This document shows, one piece after another, positions 1 through 8,284 of a stretch of DNA of 64,000 nucleotides. The notes below the pieces were generated by a model. The model was given only the letters and a program-made list of their open reading frames with translations. It made no database searches and was not told the origin of the DNA. The first letter of the stretch is position 1. Each line of letters starts with the position of its first letter. Both the position numbers and the translations under genes were made by a program. Source of the stretch: Bradyrhizobium sp. WBOS07 (GTDB lineage: Bacteria; Pseudomonadota; Alphaproteobacteria; Rhizobiales; Xanthobacteraceae); the NCBI RefSeq assembly GCF_024585165.1, contig NZ_CP029008.1, positions 124,001-188,000 on the forward strand, given 5' to 3'.

Positions 1-532
1 TGGGCGGGCCGATGTCGCGCCAGAAGGCGCGCACGCTCATGACAAGCGCGAGAACGGCATAGAGAAAGGCAGCGCCGAACAGGGCGACCATCGCGTTGTG
101 CGGCATCAGCTTGTAGAAGGCGCCGGGACCGGTGTGCACGCCGAACAGCACGCTGCGATCGTTGAGGGCGGCAAAGCCAAGGATGAACGCCGCCATGCTG
201 AGCGCAGCGATGACGCTGATGATGAGACCGTTGCGCGCGAAGGCACCGGACAGCGCCTGAGGCCAGGCATAGGCCGCATAGGATTCCGCGCGCGCGACCG
301 CCAGCGTCTTGGGGACATTGACGTTGAATTCGTGCGGCGGCGAGAACTGGCAGTCGACATAGCAGGCGCCGCAGGAATGGCAGAGATTGGCGAGATAGTT
401 GAGGTCGCCGTCGGAGAAGGCGCGGCGCATCTCCATCGCCGGAAACACCGCGCACAGGCCCTCGCAATAGCGGCAGGAATTGCAGACCGTCATCAGGCGG
501 TCGGCTTCGTCGAGAATTCTAGTTCCGTGCAT
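1..532 (-). CDS. tcuB: TcuB-type iron-sulfur/membrane electron carrier, partial (continues past left edge)
   Basis: This is the N-terminal 177 codons of a TcuB-like protein; the rest lies outside the window. TcuB re-oxidises the reduced flavin of TcuA during tricarballylate oxidation and passes electrons to the membrane. Two ferredoxin-like cysteine clusters are visible near the N-terminus (VCNSCRYCEGLC and CHSCGACYVDC), followed by hydrophobic segments that fit membrane helices. The ATG start lies inside the 3' end of tcuA (14-bp overlap), so the pair is translationally coupled. Family assignment rests on the cysteine pattern, the membrane segments and the tcuA neighbour. The substrate in this organism could be another tricarboxylate. 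Confidence 0.85.
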   Translation of the reverse strand, partial: MHGTRILDEADRLMTVCNSCRYCEGLCAVFPAMEMRRAFSDGDLNYLANLCHSCGACYVDCQFSPPHEFNVNVPKTLAVARAESYAAYAWPQALSGAFARNGLIISVIAALSMAAFILGFAALNDRSVLFGVHTGPGAFYKLMPHNAMVALFGAAFLYAVLALVMSVRAFWRDIGPP

Positions 533-1910
533 GTTTCGCCGCTTCCCGTCCCGCGATCCGTCCAAACACGCTGCCGATGGTCATGCCCATGCCGGCGGCG
601 TAACCCTTGCCGAGCACGTTGCCGGCCATGATCTCGCCGGCCGCGAACATGTTGCCTGACGGCTTGCCGCCCTTCATCAGCATCCGCGCCTCCTTGTTCA
701 CGCGCGTGCCGAGATAGGTGAAAGTGATGCCGGGCCGCACCGGATAGGCGAGAAAAGGCGGCGTCTCGATCTTGCGCGCCCAATGCGTCTTGGGCGGCGT
801 GATGCCCTCGGTCACGCAATCGTCCAGAATGGTGTGGTCGAACGTTCCTGGCCGCACCGCGGCGTTGAACTCGGTCACGGTCTTCTCCAGCGCGGCCGGA
901 TCGAGCTCGAGCTTGCCGGCGAGCTCGGCCACCGTCTGGCCGGCGATCGGCGGGAACAACGTCGGCATGAAGCTGGTGACGACGGTGGAATCGAAGATGA
1001 TGTAGGCGATCTGGTCGGGCTGCGCCGCCACCAGCCGGCCCCAGATCGCGTAGCGCTTCGGCCAGATGTCCTCGCCTTCGTCGTAAAAGCGCTGCGCGTG
1101 CTTGTTGACGACGATGCCGAACACGACAGAATCGTGCCGCGTGATGATGCCGCCGTCGAATTTCGGCGCGCGGGCATCGATCGCGACCGCATGGCACTGG
1201 GTGGGATCGCCGACCTCCTGCACGCCCTTGTCGAGCAGCATCTTCAGGATCGCGCCGCGATTATAGGGCGTGCCGCGGATCAGGAAATTGTCGGCGGCCT
1301 CGCCCCAATATTGCTTCAACCATTCGATGTTGGCCTCGAACCCGCCGGCCGCGGCGACCAGGGAGGTGGCGCGGATCTCGGTCTCGCCTCTGACCGGCCG
1401 CTTCAGCCGTGCGGCGAGAAACATGCCGTCCTCGATCACGAGGTCGGTGACCTCGGCATCGTATTCGACGTCGACGCCGAGCCGCTCGGCGGTCAGATAC
1501 AGCGCGTTCAGCATCGCCCGGCCGCCGCCGAGAAAGAACGAATTGGTGCGGCCGAGGCTCAGCGTGCCGCCGAGCGAGGGCTGCCAGCGCACGCCCTGCT
1601 CCACGATCCAGTCCAGGATGTCCTTGGACTCGCGGATCATGTGGCGCGCCAGCGCCTCGTCGGTCTGCCCGCCGGTGACGCGCAGCAGGTCCTCCCAGAA
1701 TTCTTCCTCGGTGTAGGGACCGGTCAGGATCTCGGTGGCGGCGTCATGGGCGCAGCGCATGTTGCGGGTGTGACGGGTATTGCCGCCGCGATAGAATTTT
1801 GGCGCCCCCTCCAGCACCAGCACCGACGCGCCGCCGCGCCGCGCCGCGATCGCCGCGCACAGCGCCGCATTGCCGCCGCCGATCACCAGCACGTCGTATC
1901 TGCTGCTCAT
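519..1910 (-). CDS. tcuA: FAD-dependent tricarballylate dehydrogenase TcuA
   Basis: A 463-residue flavoprotein of the fumarate reductase/succinate dehydrogenase flavoprotein type, close to the usual TcuA length. In the known pathway TcuA oxidises tricarballylate to cis-aconitate. The N-terminus has a dinucleotide-binding motif (YDVLVIGGGNAALCAA), and the C-terminal part keeps the family motif around AGEIMAGNVLGKGYAAG. I chose the ATG at 1910 because the Rossmann motif starts five residues later; the frame stays open further upstream but that part has no family character. It sits 88 bp after the IclR gene and overlaps tcuB. The operon adds a binding protein and other catabolic enzymes, so the true substrate may be a related acid. 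Confidence 0.85.
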   Translation of the reverse strand: MSSRYDVLVIGGGNAALCAAIAARRGGASVLVLEGAPKFYRGGNTRHTRNMRCAHDAATEILTGPYTEEEFWEDLLRVTGGQTDEALARHMIRESKDILDWIVEQGVRWQPSLGGTLSLGRTNSFFLGGGRAMLNALYLTAERLGVDVEYDAEVTDLVIEDGMFLAARLKRPVRGETEIRATSLVAAAGGFEANIEWLKQYWGEAADNFLIRGTPYNRGAILKMLLDKGVQEVGDPTQCHAVAIDARAPKFDGGIITRHDSVVFGIVVNKHAQRFYDEGEDIWPKRYAIWGRLVAAQPDQIAYIIFDSTVVTSFMPTLFPPIAGQTVAELAGKLELDPAALEKTVTEFNAAVRPGTFDHTILDDCVTEGITPPKTHWARKIETPPFLAYPVRPGITFTYLGTRVNKEARMLMKGGKPSGNMFAAGEIMAGNVLGKGYAAGMGMTIGSVFGRIAGREAAKHARN

Positions 1911-1988
1911 GCGGTCCGCCCGACGGCACGCGAGATTGGAGAAATTCCGTCCGTCAGTGGCATGCTCGACCTTCCAGCGTTGCGCATT

Positions 1989-1998
1989 TTGTCGACAA
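1989..1998. promoter_or_regulatory. 10-bp palindrome between the IclR gene and tcuA
   Basis: TTGTCGACAA is a perfect 10-bp palindrome directly after the stop codon of the IclR gene and about 80 bp upstream of the tcuA start. Its position would suit an operator for an internal tcuAB promoter, but no matching -35/-10 pair was identified. A short palindrome can occur by chance. Confidence 0.25.
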
Positions 1999-2748
1999 TT
2001 AGCGCCTCGCCCTGCGCGCGGGACGCGCGTCTTCAGACGAGGCCGATAAAGCACTGTCGAGCAGCTCGGTCGGGCCACCCAGCGCGCGCGTCAGGCGGGC
2101 GGCGGCTTTCAGCAACAACGACGTCATCGCCTTGATATTGTCCCGCGTGAAGCGCGGCTTCGGCCCCGAGAGCGACAGGGCGCCGACGCATTTGCCACCG
2201 GGGCCGAACACCGGGCACGCAAGCCCGGCGCAATCGGGATCGCGCTCGCCAAAAGACAAGGCGACGCAGCTCTCGCGGATCGTGTCATAGCCGTCGCCTT
2301 TTTCACCGTCGAAGGCCAGGATGACCCGTCCGGCCGCACCGCGGTCCAGCGGCAGCAGCATGCCGGCCTCGACCCGGTCGAGCGTCGAATGCTGGGAGTC
2401 GACGCGGAAGACGCAGAGCCGGCGCTTGGCATCATGACGCACGTGATAGGAAGGGCTTTCGGTGCCGTCCGCCACGAGCTGGCGCAGGATCGGCATCACG
2501 CGATCATACAGGTTGTTGCCGCGCTGATAGATCGCGCCGAGCCGGAAGGGCGTCGGCCCGAGATGGTAGCGGCCGTCGGCGAGCTGCAGGAGATAGCCGA
2601 ACTCCTGTAACGAGGCCATCAGCCGCAAGAGCGTGCTCTTGTACATGCCGGTCCGCCGGGCGAGCTCGGCCAGCGTCATCGGCTCCGGCGCTTCCTCGAA
2701 GGCTGCAAGGATGGTCAGGGCGCGGTCGACGGCGGCGACACCGGGCAT
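1999..2748 (-). CDS. IclR-family transcriptional regulator
   Basis: A 249-residue regulator. The N-terminal 60 or so residues form the IclR winged helix (DRALTILAAFEE... LAELARRTGMYKSTLLRLMASL), followed by the usual effector domain; CPVFGPGGKCVGALSLSG is the typical late motif of that domain. The gene lies inside the operon, 8 bp after the dehydrogenase gene and ahead of tcuA, so it probably controls the operon in response to a substrate or intermediate. A 17-bp dyad at 6220-6236, upstream of the first gene, is a candidate binding site. IclR proteins can act as repressors or activators, and the sequence does not say which. Confidence 0.9.
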   Translation of the reverse strand: MPGVAAVDRALTILAAFEEAPEPMTLAELARRTGMYKSTLLRLMASLQEFGYLLQLADGRYHLGPTPFRLGAIYQRGNNLYDRVMPILRQLVADGTESPSYHVRHDAKRRLCVFRVDSQHSTLDRVEAGMLLPLDRGAAGRVILAFDGEKGDGYDTIRESCVALSFGERDPDCAGLACPVFGPGGKCVGALSLSGPKPRFTRDNIKAMTSLLLKAAARLTRALGGPTELLDSALSASSEDARPARRARR

Positions 2749-2756
2749 GCAGGCTC

Positions 2757-3638
2757 CTAGTCAGGGAATCCAGAGGGATCGATGAGCTTGGCGATGACGG
2801 GAAAGTACGCATCGCCCATGCCCTTGTCGATCGTCTCCTGGAAGATCGTGCGCATCAGCGCCGCGCCGCGCAGGCTCAGCCCGGCCTGTGCGCCCAGCTC
2901 CAGCGCATACGAGAGATCCTTCATCGCATATTCGGTCGAGAAGGCCCGCAGCGGAAATTCCTCGGCGACGATCGCCTTCATGCCGTGATTGCGCAGGGCA
3001 AAGCTGTCCGCGGACCCCTTGGACAGCGTTTCAAGCAGCAGCTTCGGCTCGACGCCGTTGTGCTTGGCGATCGCGACGGCTTCCGCCAGCGCATTGACCG
3101 TTTCAAACAGCACCATGTTGTTCAGGATCTTCGTGACCTGCCCGGCCCCGGTGCCGCCGCAGAGGGTGACGTCCGTGGCGAAATGGCGAATCAGCGGCTC
3201 GACCCGGCCAAACTGCTCGGGCGTGGCGCCGACCATGACGCTGAGCGTGCCGTCCTGCGCGGCCTGACGTGTGCGCGCGATCGGCGCGTCGATCCAGAGC
3301 GCGCCTTTGTCAGCCAGCTGCTGGGCGAATGATCGCGTCTGGCCGACATCGGAGGTGCCGAGATCGATCACGGTCTGGCCGCTTCTGATGGTCGGCAAGA
3401 TGCCTTTGAAGACCGACACCACATGTTTGGCGCTGGGCAGGCACAGGAAGATCGTCTCGGCGCCGGCGACGACATCCCCGACCGACTTCGCCGCCATCGC
3501 TCCATCGGCCGAGATCCGCGCCAACGGCTCTGCGGCGAGGTCGAACGCCAACACCGGCCGGCCGCTCTTGCGCAACAGGTTGCGGCAGATCGGCTCGCCC
3601 ATGACGCCGAGACCGATGAACCCAATCGAACCAGACAT
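2757..3638 (-). CDS. NAD(P)-dependent dehydrogenase, 3-hydroxyisobutyrate dehydrogenase family
   Basis: A 293-residue beta-hydroxyacid dehydrogenase. The N-terminus has the family's cofactor motif (GFIGLGVMGEP). The middle has GGTGAGQVTKILNNM, which contains the catalytic lysine region. Members reduce or oxidise short beta-hydroxyacids such as 3-hydroxyisobutyrate or tartronate semialdehyde; the substrate cannot be read from the sequence. It is the fourth gene of a minus-strand operon, 59 bp after the binding protein and 8 bp before the regulator, so it likely handles an intermediate of the same pathway. Confidence 0.85.
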   Translation of the reverse strand: MSGSIGFIGLGVMGEPICRNLLRKSGRPVLAFDLAAEPLARISADGAMAAKSVGDVVAGAETIFLCLPSAKHVVSVFKGILPTIRSGQTVIDLGTSDVGQTRSFAQQLADKGALWIDAPIARTRQAAQDGTLSVMVGATPEQFGRVEPLIRHFATDVTLCGGTGAGQVTKILNNMVLFETVNALAEAVAIAKHNGVEPKLLLETLSKGSADSFALRNHGMKAIVAEEFPLRAFSTEYAMKDLSYALELGAQAGLSLRGAALMRTIFQETIDKGMGDAYFPVIAKLIDPSGFPD

Positions 3639-3697
3639 TCCATACTCTCCTCGAAATCCTGCGGCCGGGCGGATGGCGGCCCGCCCGGCCTCCGCGC

Positions 3698-4894
3698 TTA
3701 CTTCACCAGCGGGCAGCCGCCTTCGCTCATCGGCCGGAACACCTCTTCGCCCGGCTTGGAGCTGACGACCCGGTAATAGTCGTACTTGTACTTGGATTCT
3801 TCCGGCTTCTTCACCTGGACCAGATGCATGGTGTGCAGCACGCGCCCGTCGGGGCGGATCGCGACATCCTTGTTGTACATATCATTGACTTTCAACTCGT
3901 GCATCTTGGCGGCAACGGCCGTCGCGTCCGTGGTGCCGGCCGCTTTCACGGCGGCAAGGTAGTGGTGAACACCGCTATAGACCCCGGCCTGCACCATGCT
4001 CGCGACCTTGCCATCCATCAGGGCGGCATAGCGCTTCGACCATGCCCGGGTTTGCTCGTTGAGATCCCAATAGAACGAGGTCGTCACCTGCAAACCCTGG
4101 GTGACCTTCAGGCCGAGCGAGTTCACGTCCGTGATGAAAACGAGCAGGCCAGCGAGCTTCTGGCCACCCTCGACGATGCCGAATTCACCGGCCTGCTTGA
4201 TCGCGGTCTGCACGTCGGCACCCGACGTCGCCAGGCCCACCACGTCGGCCTTGGAGCCCTGCGCCTGCAGCAGGAACGACGCGAAGTCGGCGGTGCCTAG
4301 CGGATGCGCGGCCGAGCCGATCACCTTGCCGCCCGCCGCCTCGATGAACTTGGTCGCGTCGCGCTGAAGCGCGTGACCGAACGCGTAGTCGGCCGTCACG
4401 AAGTACCAGGTCTTGCCGCCGGCCCGCGTGATCGCGTCGCTGGTGAGCTTCGAGAGCGCATAGGTGTCGTAGTTGAAATGGAAGCTGACCGGCGAACAGG
4501 CCTTGCCGGTGAAGTCGGATGAACCTGGACCGGAAATGACGAAAATCTTGTTCTTCTGTTTGGCGACTTCGAGGATGGCAAACCCGGCCGAGGAGGCCGC
4601 GCCGTCCGCGATCATGTCGACGCCTTCATTGTCGAACCATTTGCGCGCGGTGGCCGATGCGATATCCGGCTTGTTCTGGTGGTCGGCCGAAACGATCTCG
4701 ATCTTCTTGCCGAGCAGCTCGTTGCCGAAATCCTCTGCGGCGAGCTTTGCGGCAGCGACCGAACCCCGCCCGCCATTGTCGGCGAACACACCCGACTGGT
4801 CATTGAGCACGCCGATCCTGATCACATTGTCGGCTGCAAGCGCCGTGCTCGCTTGTGCAGCCAAAATCGCCGCCATCATCCAACGCAACTTCAT
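3698..4894 (-). CDS. Branched-chain-amino-acid-type ABC transporter substrate-binding protein
   Basis: A 398-residue periplasmic binding protein of the LivJ-like family (Peripla_BP_6). A signal peptide spans about residues 1-20 (hydrophobic stretch ending STALA-AD). The mature N-terminus, VIRIGVLNDQSG, is typical. No permease or ATPase gene is nearby. Two more members in this window (28048-29277 and 37778-38998) share the same length, the N-terminal pattern and a C-terminal CPLVK. In Rhizobiales such proteins often bind aromatic or dicarboxylic compounds. Its place between the hydrolase and dehydrogenase genes suggests uptake of the operon's substrate. Confidence 0.9.
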   Translation of the reverse strand: MKLRWMMAAILAAQASTALAADNVIRIGVLNDQSGVFADNGGRGSVAAAKLAAEDFGNELLGKKIEIVSADHQNKPDIASATARKWFDNEGVDMIADGAASSAGFAILEVAKQKNKIFVISGPGSSDFTGKACSPVSFHFNYDTYALSKLTSDAITRAGGKTWYFVTADYAFGHALQRDATKFIEAAGGKVIGSAAHPLGTADFASFLLQAQGSKADVVGLATSGADVQTAIKQAGEFGIVEGGQKLAGLLVFITDVNSLGLKVTQGLQVTTSFYWDLNEQTRAWSKRYAALMDGKVASMVQAGVYSGVHHYLAAVKAAGTTDATAVAAKMHELKVNDMYNKDVAIRPDGRVLHTMHLVQVKKPEESKYKYDYYRVVSSKPGEEVFRPMSEGGCPLVK

Positions 4895-4909
4895 AACATA
4901 CGCTCCCTT

Positions 4910-5767
4910 TTAACTATTCTGCTTATCGAGGATGTCTTGCAGCACAGGCGCGATGTAGCGCCGGAACTGTTCCGGGTTCTCACTCATCGGAAAATGGCCG
5001 AGCCGCTCCATCACGGTTGCCTTGGCACCGGGAATGCCGGCGGCGGTGCGCAGCGTGTCTTCCGGCGTGCAGGAGAAGTCGTATTCGCCGGTGAGGAGAT
5101 AAAGCGGGCACTGGTTGACGTTGATGTCAGAGGTGCGCCCGCGCAGATCGCCGTCAACGCGATAGAAGTAAAGATCGCCCTTGAAGATGCCGGGGCCGCC
5201 CTGCTTGTAGCCCCACAGCGTTTCGTTGCGCGAGGCTTCTGGACCGTTGGGCGCGATCAGCCCGGACACCAGCGCGGCGCAGACCTCCCCGCCATGAACA
5301 TCGGGCCGGTTCAGCCAAGCCGTGTCGTACCAGGGCTGCTGGAAGTCCGCGGCCTCGAGCCCGATCAGCGCGCGAAACTCGCGCGCGTGCTCGATGGCGA
5401 GATTGAGCACGATACGGCCGCCGATCGAACAGCCCATCACCACCGGGAGCTCGAGCTTCAGCGCGTTGCAGAACGCGCGGATGGTCGCGGTGTAGCTTGC
5501 GGTGGTCAGTCGGTATTCGGTGCCATATTGGCTGTCGGGCGGATTGGACTTGCCGTGCCAGGGCATGTCGAAGGCGACGATGCGGAAATGTCTGGTGAGC
5601 TCGGGATCGGTCAGCAAATGCCGCCATTGCCGCGCGTCAGAACCGGCGGTGTGGAGGCAGACCAAGGGAATGCCGCTGCCGTTCTCCTCGAAATAGATCC
5701 GGCTGGTCTCTCCGTTGATTTCGACGTGCACGTAGCGCCCGACGATCGGCTCGATGAAGCCGTTCAT
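4910..5767 (-). CDS. Alpha/beta hydrolase
   Basis: A 285-residue alpha/beta-fold hydrolase. The nucleophile elbow is MGCSIGGR (serine in G-x-S-x-G), the oxyanion region shows as LVCLHTAGSDARQW, and the catalytic histidine is probably in RLGHFPMSENP near the C-terminus. It overlaps the upstream 146-codon gene by 4 bp and lies 15 bp before the binding-protein gene, so it belongs to the same operon. It may hydrolyse an ester or a C-C bond in the degraded compound. The exact reaction is unknown. Confidence 0.85.
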   Translation of the reverse strand: MNGFIEPIVGRYVHVEINGETSRIYFEENGSGIPLVCLHTAGSDARQWRHLLTDPELTRHFRIVAFDMPWHGKSNPPDSQYGTEYRLTTASYTATIRAFCNALKLELPVVMGCSIGGRIVLNLAIEHAREFRALIGLEAADFQQPWYDTAWLNRPDVHGGEVCAALVSGLIAPNGPEASRNETLWGYKQGGPGIFKGDLYFYRVDGDLRGRTSDINVNQCPLYLLTGEYDFSCTPEDTLRTAAGIPGAKATVMERLGHFPMSENPEQFRRYIAPVLQDILDKQNS

Positions 5768-6204
5768 GACGCCCCTCCAAAACCGTTCTGTCGGGGCAGC
5801 GCCAAGAGATCCTTGAAGTACTGAAGATGCGTCATGAAAGGATGCAGATCCCCTTCAAGGGTTGCCTGTCCGCGCTTGCTCAGCGCGAGCAGGTCATGCC
5901 AGCCGGCCGGTGGCATCTGCTGCCAATGGGCGGCAAGGGCAGCCGGCGTCGCACGATAGGCGAACCGCCAGGAGCGCATCAGGACAGGTGCCGGCGTCAT
6001 GTCCACGATCTGCCCGGCGCGGATGGCAACGTGAAAGGGCTGGGTGCTCGGGCCGAGCAGGCAGTCGACGTCGAGCCAGCGTCCACGGACGATCAGAGCA
6101 GCATCGCGCGCCAGCAAGTCCGGGATCATCGCGAAGGCGGCGGTGACGGCATCGGGCGCGAACCGCCCCGGTGGATCGGTGTCGGGAAATAGATTGGATT
6201 GCAT
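5764..6204 (-). CDS. SCP2-like small protein, first gene of the catabolic operon
   Basis: A 146-residue protein that resembles a sterol-carrier-type (SCP2) fold. A beta-rich centre (ALIVRGRWLDVDCLLG followed by PFHVAIRAGQIVDM) is followed by a helical C-terminus with ATLEGDLHPFMTHLQYFKDL, which is like the end of SCP2 domains. It is translationally coupled to the hydrolase gene (ATGA overlap) and is the first gene of the operon. SCP2-like proteins bind hydrophobic ligands; here it may bind or present the hydrolase substrate. The fold assignment is by pattern only. Confidence 0.6.
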   Translation of the reverse strand: MQSNLFPDTDPPGRFAPDAVTAAFAMIPDLLARDAALIVRGRWLDVDCLLGPSTQPFHVAIRAGQIVDMTPAPVLMRSWRFAYRATPAALAAHWQQMPPAGWHDLLALSKRGQATLEGDLHPFMTHLQYFKDLLALPRQNGFGGAS

Positions 6205-6219
6205 CGCCTCACCCCCCTT

Positions 6220-6236
6220 GTTCTGTTGTTCAGAAC
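6220..6236. promoter_or_regulatory. Candidate IclR operator upstream of the catabolic operon
   Basis: GTTCTG-TTGTT-CAGAAC is a 17-bp dyad with perfect 6-bp arms, 16 bp upstream of the operon's first start codon. IclR-family proteins bind palindromes of about this size, and the operon encodes one. Binding here would block or position RNA polymerase. No search for further copies was possible. Confidence 0.45.
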
Positions 6237-6367
6237 GCTATTCTATTCTGTCCAGATCTATACAGGGCCTCCGCCCGAACTCAAGTGGGTATGATGCTCA
6301 AGGAGCCGATGCCGTCGCGGGGGGCTTCAACAGGAGGGCACTTGTGCCAGGAGTTGGCGGCTCGGGA

Positions 6368-7453
6368 TCAGGCCTCGAAAACGCGCGCGAGCAGCCAATA
6401 GCTGCCAAGCAGGCAGATGACCGCGGACAGCGCGTAAACCAACGCCGGCGCCCTCACTGGTTCGAACCGATCTTCAACACTGGGTCGGTCGGCCAGACGG
6501 AGGATCGGCAATGCGATCGCGACGATCGCGACCTGTCCGATCTCGACGCCGATGTTGAAAGCTGCCAGCGCGGGCAGGACTGCGTTCGGTGGCAGCCCGA
6601 TCTCGCGAAGCACGCCGGCGAAGCCGAAGCCGTGGATCAAGCCGAACAGGAAGGCCACGCGCCAGCGCCTGTCGACGTCGCGCGAGAAGAAGTTCTCCAC
6701 GGCGACGAAGACGATCGAGGCCGCGATTGCGGGCTCCACGATGCGGCTCGGGATGACGAGGACATCCAGCGCGGCCAGCGACAAGGTGATCGAATGGGCG
6801 ATCGTGAAGGCAGTCACGATCTTGACGACGGGAACGAGCCGTCTCGCCCACAGCACCACGGCGACCAGAAATGCGACGTGATCGTAGCCGAGGAAGATGT
6901 GTTCGATGCCGGTGAACAGATAGCGCTGCAGGGTCGACGATAGCGACGGCGGCGCTGTTGAAAGCGTGATTGTCGTATTGCCGGCGTCGAGCAAGGCCTG
7001 TGCCTCCGACCGGCCCTGCGCAATCAGTACGATTTGACGCGCAGTCGGATCCTTCTCGGTCAGCACCGTCGAGCGATAGACGATGTCGCCGGCGGCATCA
7101 GCGCAGGCAAACCCGTTGCGATAGAGAATGCCGTCGCCGTCGGCCAGGATCGCCGCATCTCGGGCCACACAGGGCTTGGCGCCGCCCGTGACAGCCAGGT
7201 GCGTGCTTATATAGGCGAGGATGGCGGACCTGGCTGCTTCGACCGCGGCGGGATCGACCGCGTCCCGTCTCGCATCATAGATCCTCGTGCCGATCAGGCG
7301 ATCGACATCGCTGCCCTTCAATCCAAGCTCGACGCTTACCGTGCGATCGGCGTCCAGCGCCACGCGTGCCGTGACGAGATTGACCTGATGCGCCTCAGCC
7401 GGAAGACCGATGCCGAGCAGCACCGCGAGCCACGGCAGAAGCAGCCGCCTCAT
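6368..7453 (-). CDS. HupE/UreJ family membrane protein
   Basis: A 361-residue membrane protein. It has a signal peptide (about residues 1-21, ending PAEAHQ), an extracytoplasmic domain of about 170 residues, and then a C-terminal block of about six hydrophobic helices beginning at LFTGIEHIFLGYDHVAFL. That histidine/aspartate-rich helix and FLFGLIHGFGFAGVL are signatures of the HupE/UreJ_2 family. Family members are proposed to move nickel or another metal, but this large form with an N-terminal domain is poorly characterised. It stands alone, 18 bp after ybaK on the same strand. Confidence 0.8.
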   Translation of the reverse strand: MRRLLLPWLAVLLGIGLPAEAHQVNLVTARVALDADRTVSVELGLKGSDVDRLIGTRIYDARRDAVDPAAVEAARSAILAYISTHLAVTGGAKPCVARDAAILADGDGILYRNGFACADAAGDIVYRSTVLTEKDPTARQIVLIAQGRSEAQALLDAGNTTITLSTAPPSLSSTLQRYLFTGIEHIFLGYDHVAFLVAVVLWARRLVPVVKIVTAFTIAHSITLSLAALDVLVIPSRIVEPAIAASIVFVAVENFFSRDVDRRWRVAFLFGLIHGFGFAGVLREIGLPPNAVLPALAAFNIGVEIGQVAIVAIALPILRLADRPSVEDRFEPVRAPALVYALSAVICLLGSYWLLARVFEA

Positions 7454-7471
7454 GACCCCGCTCCATGCTGC

Positions 7472-7945
7472 TCACGCCAGTACATCCGCAACGACCGCCT
7501 TAAGGACATCCCGCACGTCGGCTGGTTTCAATCGCACCTGCAAGCCGCGCTGGCCGCCATTGAGATAGACCATCTCCTGCGCGAGCGCACTCTGCTCGAC
7601 CACCGTACGCACCGCCTTGCGCTGGCCGAACGGGCTGATGCCGCCGACCTTGTAGCCGGTGACGCGCTCCGCCTCGGGCGGTTTCATCATCTGCGCCGAC
7701 TTCCCGCTTGCCGCAGCGGCAAGCTTCTTCATCGAGACTTCCCGGTCCGACGGCACGACCACGCAGACCGGCTTGCCGTCGACCAGCGCCATCAGCGTCT
7801 TGAGCACGCGCGCGGGGTCCTCACCGAGCGCGGCGGCCGCCTGCAGCCCGATGCTCTCGGCGTCAGGATCGTAGTCGTAGGCGTGGACGGTGAAGGCAAC
7901 ACCGGCCGCCGTCAGCGCGCGCGTGGCTGGGGTGACTTTGGACAT
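7472..7945 (-). CDS. ybaK: YbaK-type Cys-tRNA(Pro)/aminoacyl-tRNA deacylase
   Basis: A 157-residue YbaK/EbsC protein that hydrolyses mischarged tRNA, classically Cys-tRNA(Pro). The family motifs are present: RVLKTLMALVDG with the conserved lysine, VVPSDREVSMKKLA, and VGGISPFGQR. The length matches the family. It is followed 18 bp later by the HupE gene, probably as a two-gene unit. Confidence 0.9.
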   Translation of the reverse strand: MSKVTPATRALTAAGVAFTVHAYDYDPDAESIGLQAAAALGEDPARVLKTLMALVDGKPVCVVVPSDREVSMKKLAAAASGKSAQMMKPPEAERVTGYKVGGISPFGQRKAVRTVVEQSALAQEMVYLNGGQRGLQVRLKPADVRDVLKAVVADVLA

Positions 7946-7961
7946 GCGCGTATCTCTGCGC

Positions 7962-8048
7962 CGTCATTGCGAGGAGCGCAAGCGACGAAACAACCCAGAA
8001 TCCTACCACGGTGACAGTCTGGATTGCTTCGCTTCGCTCGCAATGACG
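7962..8048. repeat. Palindromic intergenic repeat (CGTCATTGCGAG type), copy 1
   Basis: The arms CGTCATTGCGAG and CTCGCAATGACG bracket an 87-bp element between ybaK and fdhA. A second copy with the same ends lies at 20776-20891. Elements with these ends are familiar in Bradyrhizobium intergenic regions. They can fold into long hairpins and may act as terminators or nucleoid-protein sites. Confidence 0.75.
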
Positions 8049-8080
8049 GCGTGGGCACGTATGCGAACCACACCCTCGGT

Positions 8081-8195
8081 GTCATCGCCCGGCTCCGACC
8101 GGGCGATCCAGTATTCCAGAGGCCTGCATTGCAGAGCTCGCTCTCACCACACGGGCCGCGGCGTACTGGATGCCCCGGTCAAGCCGGGGCATGAC
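8081..8195. repeat. Second palindromic intergenic repeat (GTCATCGCCCGG type)
   Basis: An imperfect inverted repeat of 115 bp. The ends GTCAT and ATGAC flank nested hairpins (GCCCGG-CTCCGA-CCGGGC and GCCCCGG-TCAA-CCGGGGC). ATCCAGTA in the left half pairs with TACTGGAT in the right half. With the adjacent element it fills the 339-bp gap between ybaK and fdhA; I see no gene there. Confidence 0.65.
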
Positions 8196-8234
8196 AGCGC
8201 CTTCTGTGGCAGGCCGCGTTCGCGGGGACGACAG

Positions 8235-8267
8235 CGGAGCTTGGAGACGCTGTGTCGCCAAGCTCCG
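8235..8267 (-). terminator. Hairpin downstream of fdhA
   Basis: Arms CGGAGCTTGG and CCAAGCTCCG (10 bp, perfect) are separated by a 13-nt loop, 18 nt after the fdhA stop codon. No U-run follows on the minus strand, so it may protect the 3' end or need Rho rather than act as a simple intrinsic terminator. Confidence 0.45.
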
Positions 8268-8284
8268 CGAGGAGGAGTTCTCCC

